Source of the DNA: an uncultured Acidobacteriaceae bacterium
GTDB lineage: Bacteria; Acidobacteriota; Terriglobia; Terriglobales; Acidobacteriaceae
Direction: 5' to 3'
NCBI GenBank assembly: GCA_903828675.1
Contig: CAIKND010000238.1
Coordinates: 1-54,694 of the forward strand
Length of the DNA: 54,694 bases
The notes below the pieces were generated by a model, which did no database searches, was not told the DNA's origin, and worked only from the letters and a program-made list of their open reading frames with translations. Both the position numbers and the translations under genes were made by a program. Shown one piece after another: positions 17,501 to 25,921 of the stretch. Each line of letters starts with the position of its first letter. The first letter of the stretch is position 1.

Positions 17501-18378
17501 GGATCGCCAAACACCGGAACCTCCGCCGTCGCTACCGGTCCACCCCACTGCTGCCGGCCGCTGTCCCGCCGTTGGGCCTCGTTGGCCCCGGGAGGATTGA
17601 ATTGCATCCAGATAGCCAGCTCTTCCTCGTGCAGAATCTCGCCGGCGATCAGCAGAAAGTGGTCCAGGCTGTCGCCGATAAGCGGCTTCCAGAGCCGGCG
17701 GATCAGGGCCAGTTGATCGGCAAGCGAGCCCGGAGCCCCCACGGCCGGTGCGCGCAACAGATCCAGCAGGTTCATCGGCTTGGCGTCAGGCACGGGGATC
17801 AAGGGCCGGGTGGCGAAGTATTCCGGCATCTGCTGCGTCACCTGCCGGTACACGGTCTTTTCGGCCAGCGTGCGATCCTCAAACAACTCATCAAATGGCC
17901 TGAATGCCTGGTTGCGATTGGCGGTCCAAAGCAGCAGCAGTTCTTCCAGTGCCGCAGCCCGGTGAGGGGTCCCGTCGGAGGAGCCTGCCAGCCATTGCTT
18001 CGGTGTCTCCTTGCCCTGGATTACGGTCGAGCCCGGAAACTGCTCCACAAACGCGAGAAGCATCGTATCCACCGCCTCAGAGCCCACCTGCGCCGCAAAC
18101 CAATCGAGCGCATTCGTCATTACCTCGGGGTCGAACTGCTCGCGGTACCGCGCCATTAATACGTGGCTGGCCTCGTCGATCAGGCCCATCGCGTACAACG
18201 AGCCGGCATGGACCGCCCGGTCTGGGTGGTTTTGAACGTCGCGCACCTGGTTCATGCGGTATGCGAACTCGCGGCATGCCGCCATATTCGCGAAAACCAC
18301 GTTCCCCGTGTAAGAGAAAAGAGACTCCGCGAACTGGTATCGTTCACGCGCATTCCGCGAAATGTGGAATTCCATCAT
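14560..18378 (-). CDS. Large GH13 (alpha-amylase superfamily) protein, 1272 aa
   Basis: The central part (about 300-800) is a GH13 TIM barrel: region I DMVPNHMG (417-424), region II IRFDAAM with nucleophile Asp537, region III LLLAEAF with acid/base Glu602, and region IV NFMSNPDE with Asp663. Region IV has Pro where most members have His. A helical domain of about 300 residues precedes the barrel and about 450 residues follow, ending in a Glu/Pro/Ala-rich tail. No signal peptide is seen, so it is probably cytoplasmic and may act on glycogen, trehalose or a maltosyl donor. The exact substrate cannot be read from the motifs. It is about twice the usual length and has no sugar-metabolism neighbours. 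Confidence 0.85.
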   Translation of the reverse strand: MMEFHISRNARERYQFAESLFSYTGNVVFANMAACREFAYRMNQVRDVQNHPDRAVHAGSLYAMGLIDEASHVLMARYREQFDPEVMTNALDWFAAQVGSEAVDTMLLAFVEQFPGSTVIQGKETPKQWLAGSSDGTPHRAAALEELLLLWTANRNQAFRPFDELFEDRTLAEKTVYRQVTQQMPEYFATRPLIPVPDAKPMNLLDLLRAPAVGAPGSLADQLALIRRLWKPLIGDSLDHFLLIAGEILHEEELAIWMQFNPPGANEAQRRDSGRQQWGGPVATAEVPVFGDPAHEYEKFSADTAWMPNTVLIAKSTYVWLAQLSKQYGRHIGRLDEIPDEELATLAHRGLDSLWLIGVWERSRASKTIKQLCGNSEAVASAYSLFDYTIADDLGGEAAYINLRDHAYRHGIRLASDMVPNHMGIDSPWVIEHPDWFISRQDTPYPAYSFNGPDLSHDGRVEIKIEDHYFDQSDAAVVFRRRDRASGETRYIYHGNDGTSFPWNDTAQLDYLNAAVREQVIQTILHVARLFPVIRFDAAMTLAKRHFHRLWFPGPGSSGAIPSRAEYGMSQAEFDRCMPHEFWREVVDRVAAEVPGTLLLAEAFWLMEGYFVRTLGMHRVYNSAFMVMMRDEENAKYRSVIKNTLEFDPDIMKRYVNFMSNPDERTAIDQFGTGDKGFGVAAVMSTLPGLPMFGHGQIEGFTEKYGMEYRWPRYDETPDQWLIERHQREIAPLLKRRWLFAESSNFLLYDFFQGNGSVDENVFAYSNRSGGERALVVYNNRYGTTHGTIDFSASYADKGSGRLRQQRLSEGLGLSGDFSMVLGWRDSLTGLEYLRRNSDLQERGLTVDLHAYQCYVFLDWRELHSTAQQPWDRLCDQLNGRGVPNLNDALVNLELRPVHDALRRQLDPALVRLFADLAEHHGPATAGKMKTERERGEFSEQAWAQCESFLRAAQAAYVACVAREDHAAEIVQPANPSLLAPAFRQRLRAAMRIPAIEGLFPAPWTVAARRMLPSPSPRLTATAMWGPILGWCVLELLAESIDPEQPERVALDLFDRLRLREPFAQAFEALGFEGEEGWRVAARIKVVLLTGAGVGRAEDVAAEPASVEEAPATEEAIPEPGEQTPLAAGDEKIALSAALWLDPDVLWLTGAHEAEGHSYLVRERYEELLWWLLMPSLLRLAGEAAPSRAAVEELSKTVEEALVTAEAAGYRIDALLGTADALEEPETIAPEDESVLVEPAEVEEEIEAKEAGPREPEIELPPAPGNDSRGRK

Positions 18379-18430
18379 TGGAAATCGAGCTCCCCTGCAG
18401 CATTTTCGATTCAGGTGTTAACAGAACATT

Positions 18431-18473
18431 GTGTGCCCCATCCTTGAATCGTTCTTTGATTCAAGGGTGGGAG
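18431..18473 (+). repeat. Dispersed hairpin repeat, family A copy 3
   Basis: GTGTGCCCCATCC, arm TTGAATC, loop GTTCTTT, arm GATTCAA, GGGTGGGAG. The stem sequence differs completely from copies 1 and 2 yet still pairs, while the flanks are conserved. Confidence 0.85.
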
Positions 18474-18705
18474 AGCGTAAAGTTCAATCTCCGCCGTAAA
18501 CAGTTAAACAGAAAATGCTCCAGTCTTCCTGTCCTGAACATCTGCCGAAACTGATTTCCCGGTCGGTCCCGTCCCCGTCACCGGTCAAGCTCATCCCGCC
18601 AGCATCCGGCATGAACGAAGCCAAAAGGTAAAGGTACATCAACGGAAACAAAGACGCTGAGACTGTGATTCTAAATCGGCCCTGCCACTGCTGGCACCAT
18701 AGCCG

Positions 18706-18750
18706 GGCGCCCCATCCATTCCCGCGCATTTTGCGGGAATGGGTGGGAAG
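18706..18750 (+). repeat. Dispersed hairpin repeat, family A copy 4
   Basis: GGCGCCCCATCC, arm ATTCCCGC, loop GCATTTT, arm GCGGGAAT, GGGTGGGAAG. The stem is again intact and has its own sequence. Confidence 0.85.
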
Positions 18751-19139
18751 AAGATGACCTTGTCTTCGTGCGTATCGATAAACCCTCGCCTCTCCCAAAC
18801 CCGCCGCGCCGAATTCCCTGCCCCATTTGCATATAATTACCGCCTCCCGGCGCACAATAGATCTATAGAGAAAATGCCACGAAATCACCCCGCTTCCGTC
18901 TCTCAGGGATCTGCCAGGCCCGTACCCACCCCCCTCCCTTGGTGAGGCTGAGCGGCTCGGACTCATAGCTATACCATACTTAACTTATTGATAAAAAATG
19001 ATATGCAAGCATATACGCCAATCCTCCAAGCCATTACAGTATTGTCGATAAAGTAAACAGAAAGGCGAGCTTGCCTCCGAACCGGCGTTCGGAAAAAGTA
19101 ATTTTTGGGGAAAGATCGGCGCTTCGTTTCACAAATCGC

Positions 19140-20054
19140 TCAGCGCATCGCAAGCTTGGCTGCATCTTCGCACCTGAACACCTTCCAAAACTCCACAAAG
19201 CTCTTCAGCCGCACCACATGGAAGTAGTCGTTGGCCACAAGATAGAAGATCGTGGAAGCGATCCAAACGAAATGCAACGCATCGCCGCCCAACTCGTCGC
19301 TGAACGGCAGCGGAGCGGCAGAGAACACCATCGCCAGCACAATCAGCGCAAGCTTCACGATGCCCATCACCAGGTTGATCTCCGCCAGCTTGCTGGTGAA
19401 CGGCTTGCCCAGCCGCAGGCCGCGCCCCAGCGCAACCGCCGGATTGCAGCCCTCAAGAAGCATCAGCAGCGGCGCAACGGACAGCGCCCAACTCACCAGC
19501 GCCCAGGCCGTAGAAAAGGCCAGCGATAGAAAAATCGCCCATATCGAATAGCCGATCAGATCGGGCTCGGCGTCCGCGGTGATGTGCGAGGCGGCAACCC
19601 ACTGCAGGCACCGGAACCAGCCCCAACAGGTCGCGGCCAGCACCGCCAGCCATGCCGCCTGCAAGGTAATCATGCCCAAAGGGCGGAAAGGCAGCCGCTC
19701 ATCCATGCGCCTTAGGACCAGGTTGCGGCCCAGTCCGGAGACCACGACCCAGACCAGCGCAGCTACCGGCAGCAGCCATCGCAGCACCGCCAGCACATGG
19801 GGTTGATACATGTTCCAGGCGTTGGCAAGCTGAATCACCGCAACCCAGGGATTCTGCGCATCAATCGAGTTGAGCCCAGTGGTCTCAGGCGGAAGTTCCG
19901 CAAGAATCCGCAGCGCCTGTTTCCAGCAAACCAGAAGCAGAGGTATACCGAATAGCCAGCGCCAGGCGATCTCAATGAAAGCGATCGAGGGCCGGTTGTG
20001 AACCCAGCCCATGTAACTCACCAGCGACTGGGTTCCGCGCAACCGCTGCGCCAC
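19140..20054 (-). CDS. Polytopic membrane protein of unknown function
   Basis: A 304-aa protein with about seven hydrophobic segments (roughly 31-45, 88-106, 126-148, 168-184, 186-200, 226-248 and 260-275). A conserved-looking cytoplasmic stretch GCNPAVALGRGLRLGKPF precedes the sixth. I do not recognise the family and see no catalytic motif. It starts only 2 bp after the leuS stop, so translation is probably coupled to leuS. It could be a transport or envelope factor, but there is no evidence for either. Confidence 0.75.
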   Translation of the reverse strand: MAQRLRGTQSLVSYMGWVHNRPSIAFIEIAWRWLFGIPLLLVCWKQALRILAELPPETTGLNSIDAQNPWVAVIQLANAWNMYQPHVLAVLRWLLPVAALVWVVVSGLGRNLVLRRMDERLPFRPLGMITLQAAWLAVLAATCWGWFRCLQWVAASHITADAEPDLIGYSIWAIFLSLAFSTAWALVSWALSVAPLLMLLEGCNPAVALGRGLRLGKPFTSKLAEINLVMGIVKLALIVLAMVFSAAPLPFSDELGGDALHFVWIASTIFYLVANDYFHVVRLKSFVEFWKVFRCEDAAKLAMR

Positions 20055-20056
20055 GT

Positions 20057-22594
20057 CTATTTCACCACCAAATTGACCAGCTTGCCGGGCACCACAATCA
20101 CCTTGACCACGGTCTTGCCTGCCGTACGCGACTGCACCTTTTCCCCGGCCAGCGCGGCGGCTTCAATCGTCGCGGTTGTCGCGTCAGCGGCCACCGTCAC
20201 CACTGTGACCAGCTTGCCGTTAACCTGCACCGGAATTTCGAGTTCGTCTTCCCTGGCCAATCCGGGATTGCTCACCGGCCACGGAGCGCGGAGCACTGCG
20301 CCTTCCTCGCCGAGTACCTCCCACAACTCCGCCGCGAGATACGGTGCGAGCGGCGCCAGCAGCAGCACCAGCGAACGCAGAAGCTCAAGCATCACCGGAG
20401 CGCTCACCTCGCCCGCATCCAGTTGTGCGTCCGCTGCCTGGAGATCGTTGACCAGTTCCATGATCGCTGCCACGCAGGTGTTGAAGTGCCAGCGGCCTTC
20501 AAAATCGAGCGTGATTTTGGCGATGGTCTGATGCAGCTTGCGCAGCAGCTTGAGAGAAACGCCGCTTGGCGCGTCTACGGTGAGGCCACGTCCTGTACGG
20601 GCCAGCGGCGCATGTTTCTCCGCCAGCCTCCAGACACGGGCCAGAAAGCGGCTCACGCCTGCCACGCCGTCTTCCTGCCAGTCCAGGTCGCGATCCGGCG
20701 GCGCGGCAAACAGCGAGTACATGCGCGTGGCGTCGGCACCGTATTTAGCGATCATATCGTCGGGCGAAACCACGTTGCCCTTGGATTTGGACATCTTGGC
20801 GCCGTCTTTGATGACCATCCCCTGCGTAAACAAACGGCGTGCCGGCTCGTCGTTGACGATCAGGCCCAGATCGCGCATCACCTTGGTCCAGAAGCGCGAA
20901 TAGATCAGGTGCAGAATGGCGTGCTCAACGCCGCCGATGTACTGGTCGATGGGGAACCAGTATTGGGCCACCTTGGGATCGAAGGGCGCATGGTCATTCT
21001 TCGCGTCCGTATAGCGGTAGAAGTACCAGCTCGAATCGACAAAAGTGTCCATTGTGTCGGTCTCGCGCCGCGCCGGTCCACCGCATTTGGGGCAGGTCGT
21101 GTTTACAAACTCCGGTACGCGTCCGAGCGGCGAACCGCCCTGCTGCGTAATCTCAATTTGAGGCGGCAGCACCACCGGCAACTGGTCGTCAGGCACCGGA
21201 ACCAACCCATCCTTGTCGCAGTGAATCATCGGAATCGGCGTGCCCCAATACCGCTGCCTACTCACGCCCCAGTCCTTGAGCCGGAAGATGATCTTGGCCT
21301 CACCGAAGCCCTTCCGTCCGGCAACGTCTTGAAGCGATTTTTGGGCTTCATCACAGCTCAGCCCGTCGTACTCGCCGGAGTTGACCAGCACGCCCTCATG
21401 GGCACAGAAGGGAAGCTCCGTCGCCACAGATGGATCGCTGGGCTTGATCACCTGCGTGATGGGCAAGCCGTATTTCGTCGCAAATTCGAAGTCACGCTCG
21501 TCGTGCGCCGGAACGCTCATGATGGCGCCGGTGCCATAGTCGGCCAGAATGTAATTGGCCACCCAAATGGGCACCCGCTTGCCGTTGTAGGGATTCATGG
21601 CAAAGTGGCCCGTAGGCACGCCATGCTTTTCAATAGCGCCCAGGTCGCCGGCTTCGCGAGCCTTCTTCTGCTGATCAAGCAGTTCGTCTACTTGCGCCTT
21701 GAGAGCGGGATCAGTGGCCGTGAAGGCCGCCACCAGCGCATGCTGGGGCGCGAGTTGCACGCTCGTCGCGCCGAAAATCGTGTCCACGCGTGTAGTGAAT
21801 ACGCGAATGGGCTTCTTTTCAGTTGCCTGTTCCAGGTTGGCGTTTCCCTCACCGGCTTCTTCGGCCAGGAAGAAGTCAACCTCCGTGCCTTCGCTGCGCC
21901 CGATCCAGTTGCGCTGCATGATGCGCACCTTCTCCGGCCAGTCGTCGAGCTTGTCCAATCCGTCCAGTAGCTCCTGGGCATAGGCGGTAATGCGGAAAAA
22001 CCACTGCACCAGGTCGCGCTGCTCAACCAAAGTGGTCTCGTGCCGCCAGCAGCAGCCCTCCACGACCTGCTCGTTGGCCAGCACCGTGGCGCATTCTGGG
22101 CACCAGTTCACCTTGCTCTTCTTGCGATAGACCAAACCCCTTTCGTACATGCGCAGAAAAAACCACTGGTTCCAGCGGTAATAGTCGGGGAGGCAGGTGG
22201 TAACTTCCGTTGCCCAGTCGTAGCCAAGGCCAAGCCGTTCCATCTGCCGCTTCATGGCGGCGATGTTGCTCAGCGTCCACTCGCGGGGAGGGGTGTTGTT
22301 CTTGAGCGCGGCGTTTTCCGCGGGCAGGCCAAAGGCGTCCCAGCCCATAGGGTGCAGCACGTTGTAGCCGCGCATCCACATGTGCCGCGCCAGCGCATCC
22401 CCGATCGAGTAGTTGCGCACGTGTCCCATGTGCAACTGGCCGCTGGGATAAGGCAGCATCTCCAGTACGTAGTATTTGGGTTTGCCGCAGAAAACGGGCT
22501 CGGCCGCATACATCGTCGGGTCCGAGGCCCACCGCTCTTGCCACTTGGGCTCTATTGCCGCAGGATCGTAACGCAGTTCTCTCTCATCCGCCAT
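20057..22594 (-). CDS. leuS: Leucyl-tRNA synthetase
   Basis: Class I aminoacyl-tRNA synthetase charging tRNA-Leu in the cytoplasm. The 845-aa length is normal. Visible marks are the HIGH box (H55-M-G-H58 within PYPSGQLHMGHVRNYS), the zinc-type insert cysteines CPECATVLANEQ, the CP1 editing domain (TRVDTIFGATSVQLAP and the DERDFEFA segment), the KMSKS loop KMSKSKGN near residue 599, and the C-terminal anticodon and LeuS-specific domains. No clear Shine-Dalgarno precedes the ATG. The membrane-protein gene follows at 2 bp. Confidence 0.97.
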   Translation of the reverse strand: MADERELRYDPAAIEPKWQERWASDPTMYAAEPVFCGKPKYYVLEMLPYPSGQLHMGHVRNYSIGDALARHMWMRGYNVLHPMGWDAFGLPAENAALKNNTPPREWTLSNIAAMKRQMERLGLGYDWATEVTTCLPDYYRWNQWFFLRMYERGLVYRKKSKVNWCPECATVLANEQVVEGCCWRHETTLVEQRDLVQWFFRITAYAQELLDGLDKLDDWPEKVRIMQRNWIGRSEGTEVDFFLAEEAGEGNANLEQATEKKPIRVFTTRVDTIFGATSVQLAPQHALVAAFTATDPALKAQVDELLDQQKKAREAGDLGAIEKHGVPTGHFAMNPYNGKRVPIWVANYILADYGTGAIMSVPAHDERDFEFATKYGLPITQVIKPSDPSVATELPFCAHEGVLVNSGEYDGLSCDEAQKSLQDVAGRKGFGEAKIIFRLKDWGVSRQRYWGTPIPMIHCDKDGLVPVPDDQLPVVLPPQIEITQQGGSPLGRVPEFVNTTCPKCGGPARRETDTMDTFVDSSWYFYRYTDAKNDHAPFDPKVAQYWFPIDQYIGGVEHAILHLIYSRFWTKVMRDLGLIVNDEPARRLFTQGMVIKDGAKMSKSKGNVVSPDDMIAKYGADATRMYSLFAAPPDRDLDWQEDGVAGVSRFLARVWRLAEKHAPLARTGRGLTVDAPSGVSLKLLRKLHQTIAKITLDFEGRWHFNTCVAAIMELVNDLQAADAQLDAGEVSAPVMLELLRSLVLLLAPLAPYLAAELWEVLGEEGAVLRAPWPVSNPGLAREDELEIPVQVNGKLVTVVTVAADATTATIEAAALAGEKVQSRTAGKTVVKVIVVPGKLVNLVVK

Positions 22595-22636
22595 GTCATA
22601 TTCAGTGTAAACGGAAGAGACGCATCAGCTACCGGG

Positions 22637-23491
22637 CTACCGCACCAGGCTCTTCAGAACACGTACATTCCGCTCCTCGTCGCCGGGTTCGTCCACCGGG
22701 GTTTCGGCGATGAAGGCGGCATTGGCAAAATGCTCGTCGTTCAGGAGCCGTCGAAAAGGCTCCACTCCCATTGTCCCCTGGCCAATGTGCTCATGCCGAT
22801 CAAGCTTGGAACCGCGCACCGCCTTGGCATCGTTGCAATGCCACACGCGAACCGCGTCAAATCCGACTGTATTGGCTACCTGTGCCATAGTCGCCTCGTA
22901 TCCCTCGGCGCTGACCAAGTCGTACCCGGCAACGTGTGTGTGGCATGTATCCAGGCAAACGCCCATGGGAGCTGAAGCTCTGAGCCGCTCCACAAGCTCC
23001 GCAACTTGTTCGAAGCTGCCGCCGAGAGAAAACTCCGCGCCGGCCGTGTTCTCGATAAGAATGTGGAAGCCGGTTCCCTGCCACTGCAGCCCATCGATAG
23101 CCCGTGCAATTGAATCCGCCGCAAGATTCAGGCCCTCTTCCCGCGTGAGCCCCTTCCATGAGCCTGGATGCAGCACCAGAAATTCGGCTCCAAAGATCAG
23201 GGCCCGTTCAATCTCCCCGCGGAACGCCACTACGCTCTTCTCGCGCACCTCGTCGGACTGGCTGCACACGTTGACCAGATAGCTGGTATGGATCACCAAT
23301 GGGCCTACGTCGAAAGCGGCGCGCTGCTCCCGCATGCGCGCGGCCTGCTTCGGGTCAACTTTCGGAGCCCGCCACATGCGTGGGCTCGACGAGAAGATCT
23401 GAAACGTATTAGCGCCAATCTCCCGCGCCCTCTCCACAGCATTGGAAGCCCCGCCCGCCGTCCCCAGATGTACCCCTATCCGCTTTGTCAT
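22637..23491 (-). CDS. nfo: Endonuclease IV (AP endonuclease, family 2)
   Basis: Cuts DNA 5' to abasic sites in base-excision repair, using a three-zinc centre. The 284-aa TIM barrel shows the metal-binding motifs: VLHPGSW, ILIENTAG, CLDTCHTHVAGYD, and HCNDAK with GSKLDRHEHIGQG. Length and order are typical. It lies 73 bp downstream of the exopolysaccharide operon on the same strand and 42 bp upstream of leuS, so read-through in either direction is possible. Confidence 0.95.
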   Translation of the reverse strand: MTKRIGVHLGTAGGASNAVERAREIGANTFQIFSSSPRMWRAPKVDPKQAARMREQRAAFDVGPLVIHTSYLVNVCSQSDEVREKSVVAFRGEIERALIFGAEFLVLHPGSWKGLTREEGLNLAADSIARAIDGLQWQGTGFHILIENTAGAEFSLGGSFEQVAELVERLRASAPMGVCLDTCHTHVAGYDLVSAEGYEATMAQVANTVGFDAVRVWHCNDAKAVRGSKLDRHEHIGQGTMGVEPFRRLLNDEHFANAAFIAETPVDEPGDEERNVRVLKSLVR

Positions 23492-23564
23492 GCGAACAGT
23501 CTACACGGTGGCCTTCAGCCAGCAACAGAAATGCACTTTCCGCAATAAAGACAATGTGGAAAGG

Positions 23565-25085
23565 CTAGTGGGACAAGGATTTTGGCGTCAACATCAAATA
23601 AGGCACCATGGTACTAGAGAAGTCGTTGCGCAATTGAGCATCACTGAAGGGAGGTGCATGGTCGCCAACCAGGATGAAGACTGTTGGCCTGTAGGTTGTT
23701 TGCAAAGCCACCTTCTGGACGGACTGCTGCACTGCCCGCTCGAGTTGGAACCATGAGCAAAGCGCAGCGGAATTCCGGAGTTCAGAACTCGTGGCACAAA
23801 CGCCATCATCAGGAAGATCGGGATGTGCGGGGACGGGAACATGCGAGTTGAGGGTGACCCAGTAGATAAATCTAGGCTTGACTTTATCTCCTGTGAGCAG
23901 CGACTCTCCGATCCAGGCAGCAATCGAAGAGTCACAGATCCCCGGGAATGCTCCGTGGCAACTGGCAAGTCCTGCTGTCTTCAAGTCCGCTTCGAACCAG
24001 GTGTGATCGAAGCCCAGCGTTGAGTACCAGCTGCTGCGATAAAACATCTGACCGACGTAGCCATGCACGGCGAAGCTCTCATAGCCACGTGCATTAAAGA
24101 AGCCCGGGAGGCATCGCTTATCCTGTTCCGCATTGGGATGAATGATTCCGAATCCGGCCGTGGAATGACAGAGTTCCCGTGCCTCCCCGGGTACAGTCAG
24201 GCCTGTGAAAGGCACCCCGCCACTTGAAACCAGGTATCTTTGTGCAATGCGGGGATCGTCAAACGGGACCGTTATCGCCTGGGCAAGTTGCGCATCCTGC
24301 AAGAGGCCCCACGACTCTACGACAATGAGCACGACGTTTGGAGACCGGGCCGAGTTTGGGCGGGCCTGGAGTAGAGAGACCGCCCTGGACGAAGCTGAGC
24401 GCATGGGAGCGTTGACGGCCGCGCGTGATCGTACGTCCGTGCAGTAGGCGCGAAGTTCACGCACCAGCAGCGTCAGGGCGGGACTCCGAGTCACACGACA
24501 GGAAAGAGCCGCAACATCTTTCTGCCAGAAGGGATTTTGTCCCCCGAGCATATCGATTGGAGTAAGGATCGCTATGAAGATTAGCAGAGCGCCAAATGTC
24601 CAAACGCGATTCTGGGGCAGAGACCTAAGAAGAGCCAGAGTGATACAGATCAGAACAACCATCCCCAGCAAGGCCGCCCCTTGCATCATTCGGCCAACCG
24701 GCATCGCACCTAGATAACGAAGAGATAACAACAGGTCCCCAACGGAAAACTGATAAGTGTAGCAAATCGCATAAACGAAGTCGGCAACGAACTCCATCAC
24801 AAGCAACGCGAAGACCACGCCGCGTGGGAGCATAACACCGACGGCACCGATGAACAGATACTCCAAGTTGACGTACCCGTGGGGCAGGGTTCCCAAACTG
24901 CGGGTTGAGAGCAGCAGTGGCAGATTTGGAAGGATCAGAAAGAGCAAAGCCGGAAGGCAAAAGGAAACCCGCATTCTTTGAGAAGCGGAGTCCTTGGGCA
25001 TGGCCGGAGGACTAGTGCACTGAGCCTCTCCAGACGGCCTTTCGCCCAAATTGACGAGGGCAATGCGAGTCACGTCGTCGCTCAT
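23565..25085 (-). CDS. Membrane-anchored sulfatase-fold transferase (LtaS/EptA-like) in the polysaccharide operon
   Basis: The 506-aa protein has an N-terminal membrane part with about five helices (42-180) and a periplasmic alkaline-phosphatase-superfamily domain. Its metal-site motifs are VVLIVVESWG (251-260, with Glu257), a candidate nucleophile Thr297 in GLTVPGEARELC, and GDHAPPF (474-480, with Asp475 and His476). Relatives transfer phosphoethanolamine or phosphoglycerol to surface glycans. As the last gene of the locus 1 operon, overlapping the GT2 stop by 4 nt, it most likely decorates the exopolysaccharide; the transferred group cannot be told. Confidence 0.8.
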   Translation of the reverse strand: MSDDVTRIALVNLGERPSGEAQCTSPPAMPKDSASQRMRVSFCLPALLFLILPNLPLLLSTRSLGTLPHGYVNLEYLFIGAVGVMLPRGVVFALLVMEFVADFVYAICYTYQFSVGDLLLSLRYLGAMPVGRMMQGAALLGMVVLICITLALLRSLPQNRVWTFGALLIFIAILTPIDMLGGQNPFWQKDVAALSCRVTRSPALTLLVRELRAYCTDVRSRAAVNAPMRSASSRAVSLLQARPNSARSPNVVLIVVESWGLLQDAQLAQAITVPFDDPRIAQRYLVSSGGVPFTGLTVPGEARELCHSTAGFGIIHPNAEQDKRCLPGFFNARGYESFAVHGYVGQMFYRSSWYSTLGFDHTWFEADLKTAGLASCHGAFPGICDSSIAAWIGESLLTGDKVKPRFIYWVTLNSHVPVPAHPDLPDDGVCATSSELRNSAALCSWFQLERAVQQSVQKVALQTTYRPTVFILVGDHAPPFSDAQLRNDFSSTMVPYLMLTPKSLSH

Positions 25086-25921
25086 TGCGGTGTCCTCTGA
25101 ATGGCAGCCGCCGAGGTTCTAAGGAAGAGGGTGTAACACTGGGCCCGGATGGCATCGGGCACCAGGCGGATGGGTCCGCGCATCAGTATGTTCATGAGAA
25201 AGCCGAAGGTATTCAGCAGACCTATCCTGCATAGAAACGACTGAAACTTGATTTCTTCTTTCAGGTATGCGAGGCCGCCCCTGCGACTCTGCATTCCGTT
25301 GCCGCTGCGAGCGTAGACAAGCACGTCCTTCATGTTGTGCAGATGAAATCCAAGCGTAAGCATTCTTGCCCAGAGGTGGTAATCCTCGAACCCTCGACAA
25401 GATTCGTAGCTGCCTGCAGACAGCACGGAAGCCTTGCGGAAGATGACCGTCATGTGATTCATCGGTGTGCGAAATCTTGCAAAGCGAAGCAGAGCCGGCC
25501 CTGAGACGGGCAGGATCCGAATCGAATGTGGAGCCGAGCAGTTTCGCTCGAATTCCGCTATTGCACTGCCGACCACATCGACATCACTGTGTCTTTCAAT
25601 GAAATCCATCTGCCTCTGAAATCTGTTCGGCACACAGATGTCATCTGAGTCCATGCGTGCAATGTACTCTCCCCGGCAGGCAGTCAGGCCGGCCCGAAGC
25701 GCGGCGCCCAGACCGACATTGACAGGCAGGCTTAACGAAACGATGGGCAGGTCCTCCTTGCAAGCGGCAATGGTTGCAACGAGCTCAGCGCCAAGCGGCC
25801 CGTCTTCGACAAGCACGATTTCATCCGCAGGACGAGTTTGAGTCGCAAGGCTGTCAAGACACTGACGCAGGAAGTCCGCTGATTCCTTGTGATAGATCGA
25901 CATGAGCACTGAGAGGCTCAT
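25082..25921 (-). CDS. Family 2 glycosyltransferase
   Basis: A 279-aa GT-A fold enzyme adding a sugar from a nucleotide donor in the cytoplasm. Visible are SVLMSIYHKESADFL, the donor-binding VEDGPLG, the metal-binding DSDD within ARMDSDDICVPNRF, and the acceptor-site GFEDYHLWARM (ED motif). The start was chosen at the ATG that overlaps the polymerase stop by 4 nt (ATGA) and has GAGGGA upstream; an in-frame ATG 9 codons earlier has no such support. It belongs to the locus 1 operon. Donor and acceptor are unknown. Confidence 0.9.
   Translation of the reverse strand: MSLSVLMSIYHKESADFLRQCLDSLATQTRPADEIVLVEDGPLGAELVATIAACKEDLPIVSLSLPVNVGLGAALRAGLTACRGEYIARMDSDDICVPNRFQRQMDFIERHSDVDVVGSAIAEFERNCSAPHSIRILPVSGPALLRFARFRTPMNHMTVIFRKASVLSAGSYESCRGFEDYHLWARMLTLGFHLHNMKDVLVYARSGNGMQSRRGGLAYLKEEIKFQSFLCRIGLLNTFGFLMNILMRGPIRLVPDAIRAQCYTLFLRTSAAAIQRTPQ

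Larger units (their letters stand above)
18379..19139. other. Long intergenic region with two family A repeats
   Basis: No supported gene. A 160-codon minus-strand open frame (18484-18966) reads straight through a hairpin repeat and is not credible. It contains two family A repeats (18431 and 18706), an AT-rich stretch at 18960-19060, and the palindrome ATATGC-AA-GCATAT at 19001-19014. It probably carries the promoter of the GH13 gene. Confidence 0.6.

Noticed and set aside
16021..18159. 712-codon open frame on the plus strand
   Set aside because: It is antisense to the GH13 gene, whose catalytic motifs are unambiguous; the plus-strand translation has no recognisable domain.
18484..18966. 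160-codon minus-strand open frame in the GH13 upstream gap
   Set aside because: It reads through a family A hairpin repeat and shows no motif.
20423..21970. 515-codon open frame on the plus strand
   Set aside because: Antisense to leuS; no domain recognised.
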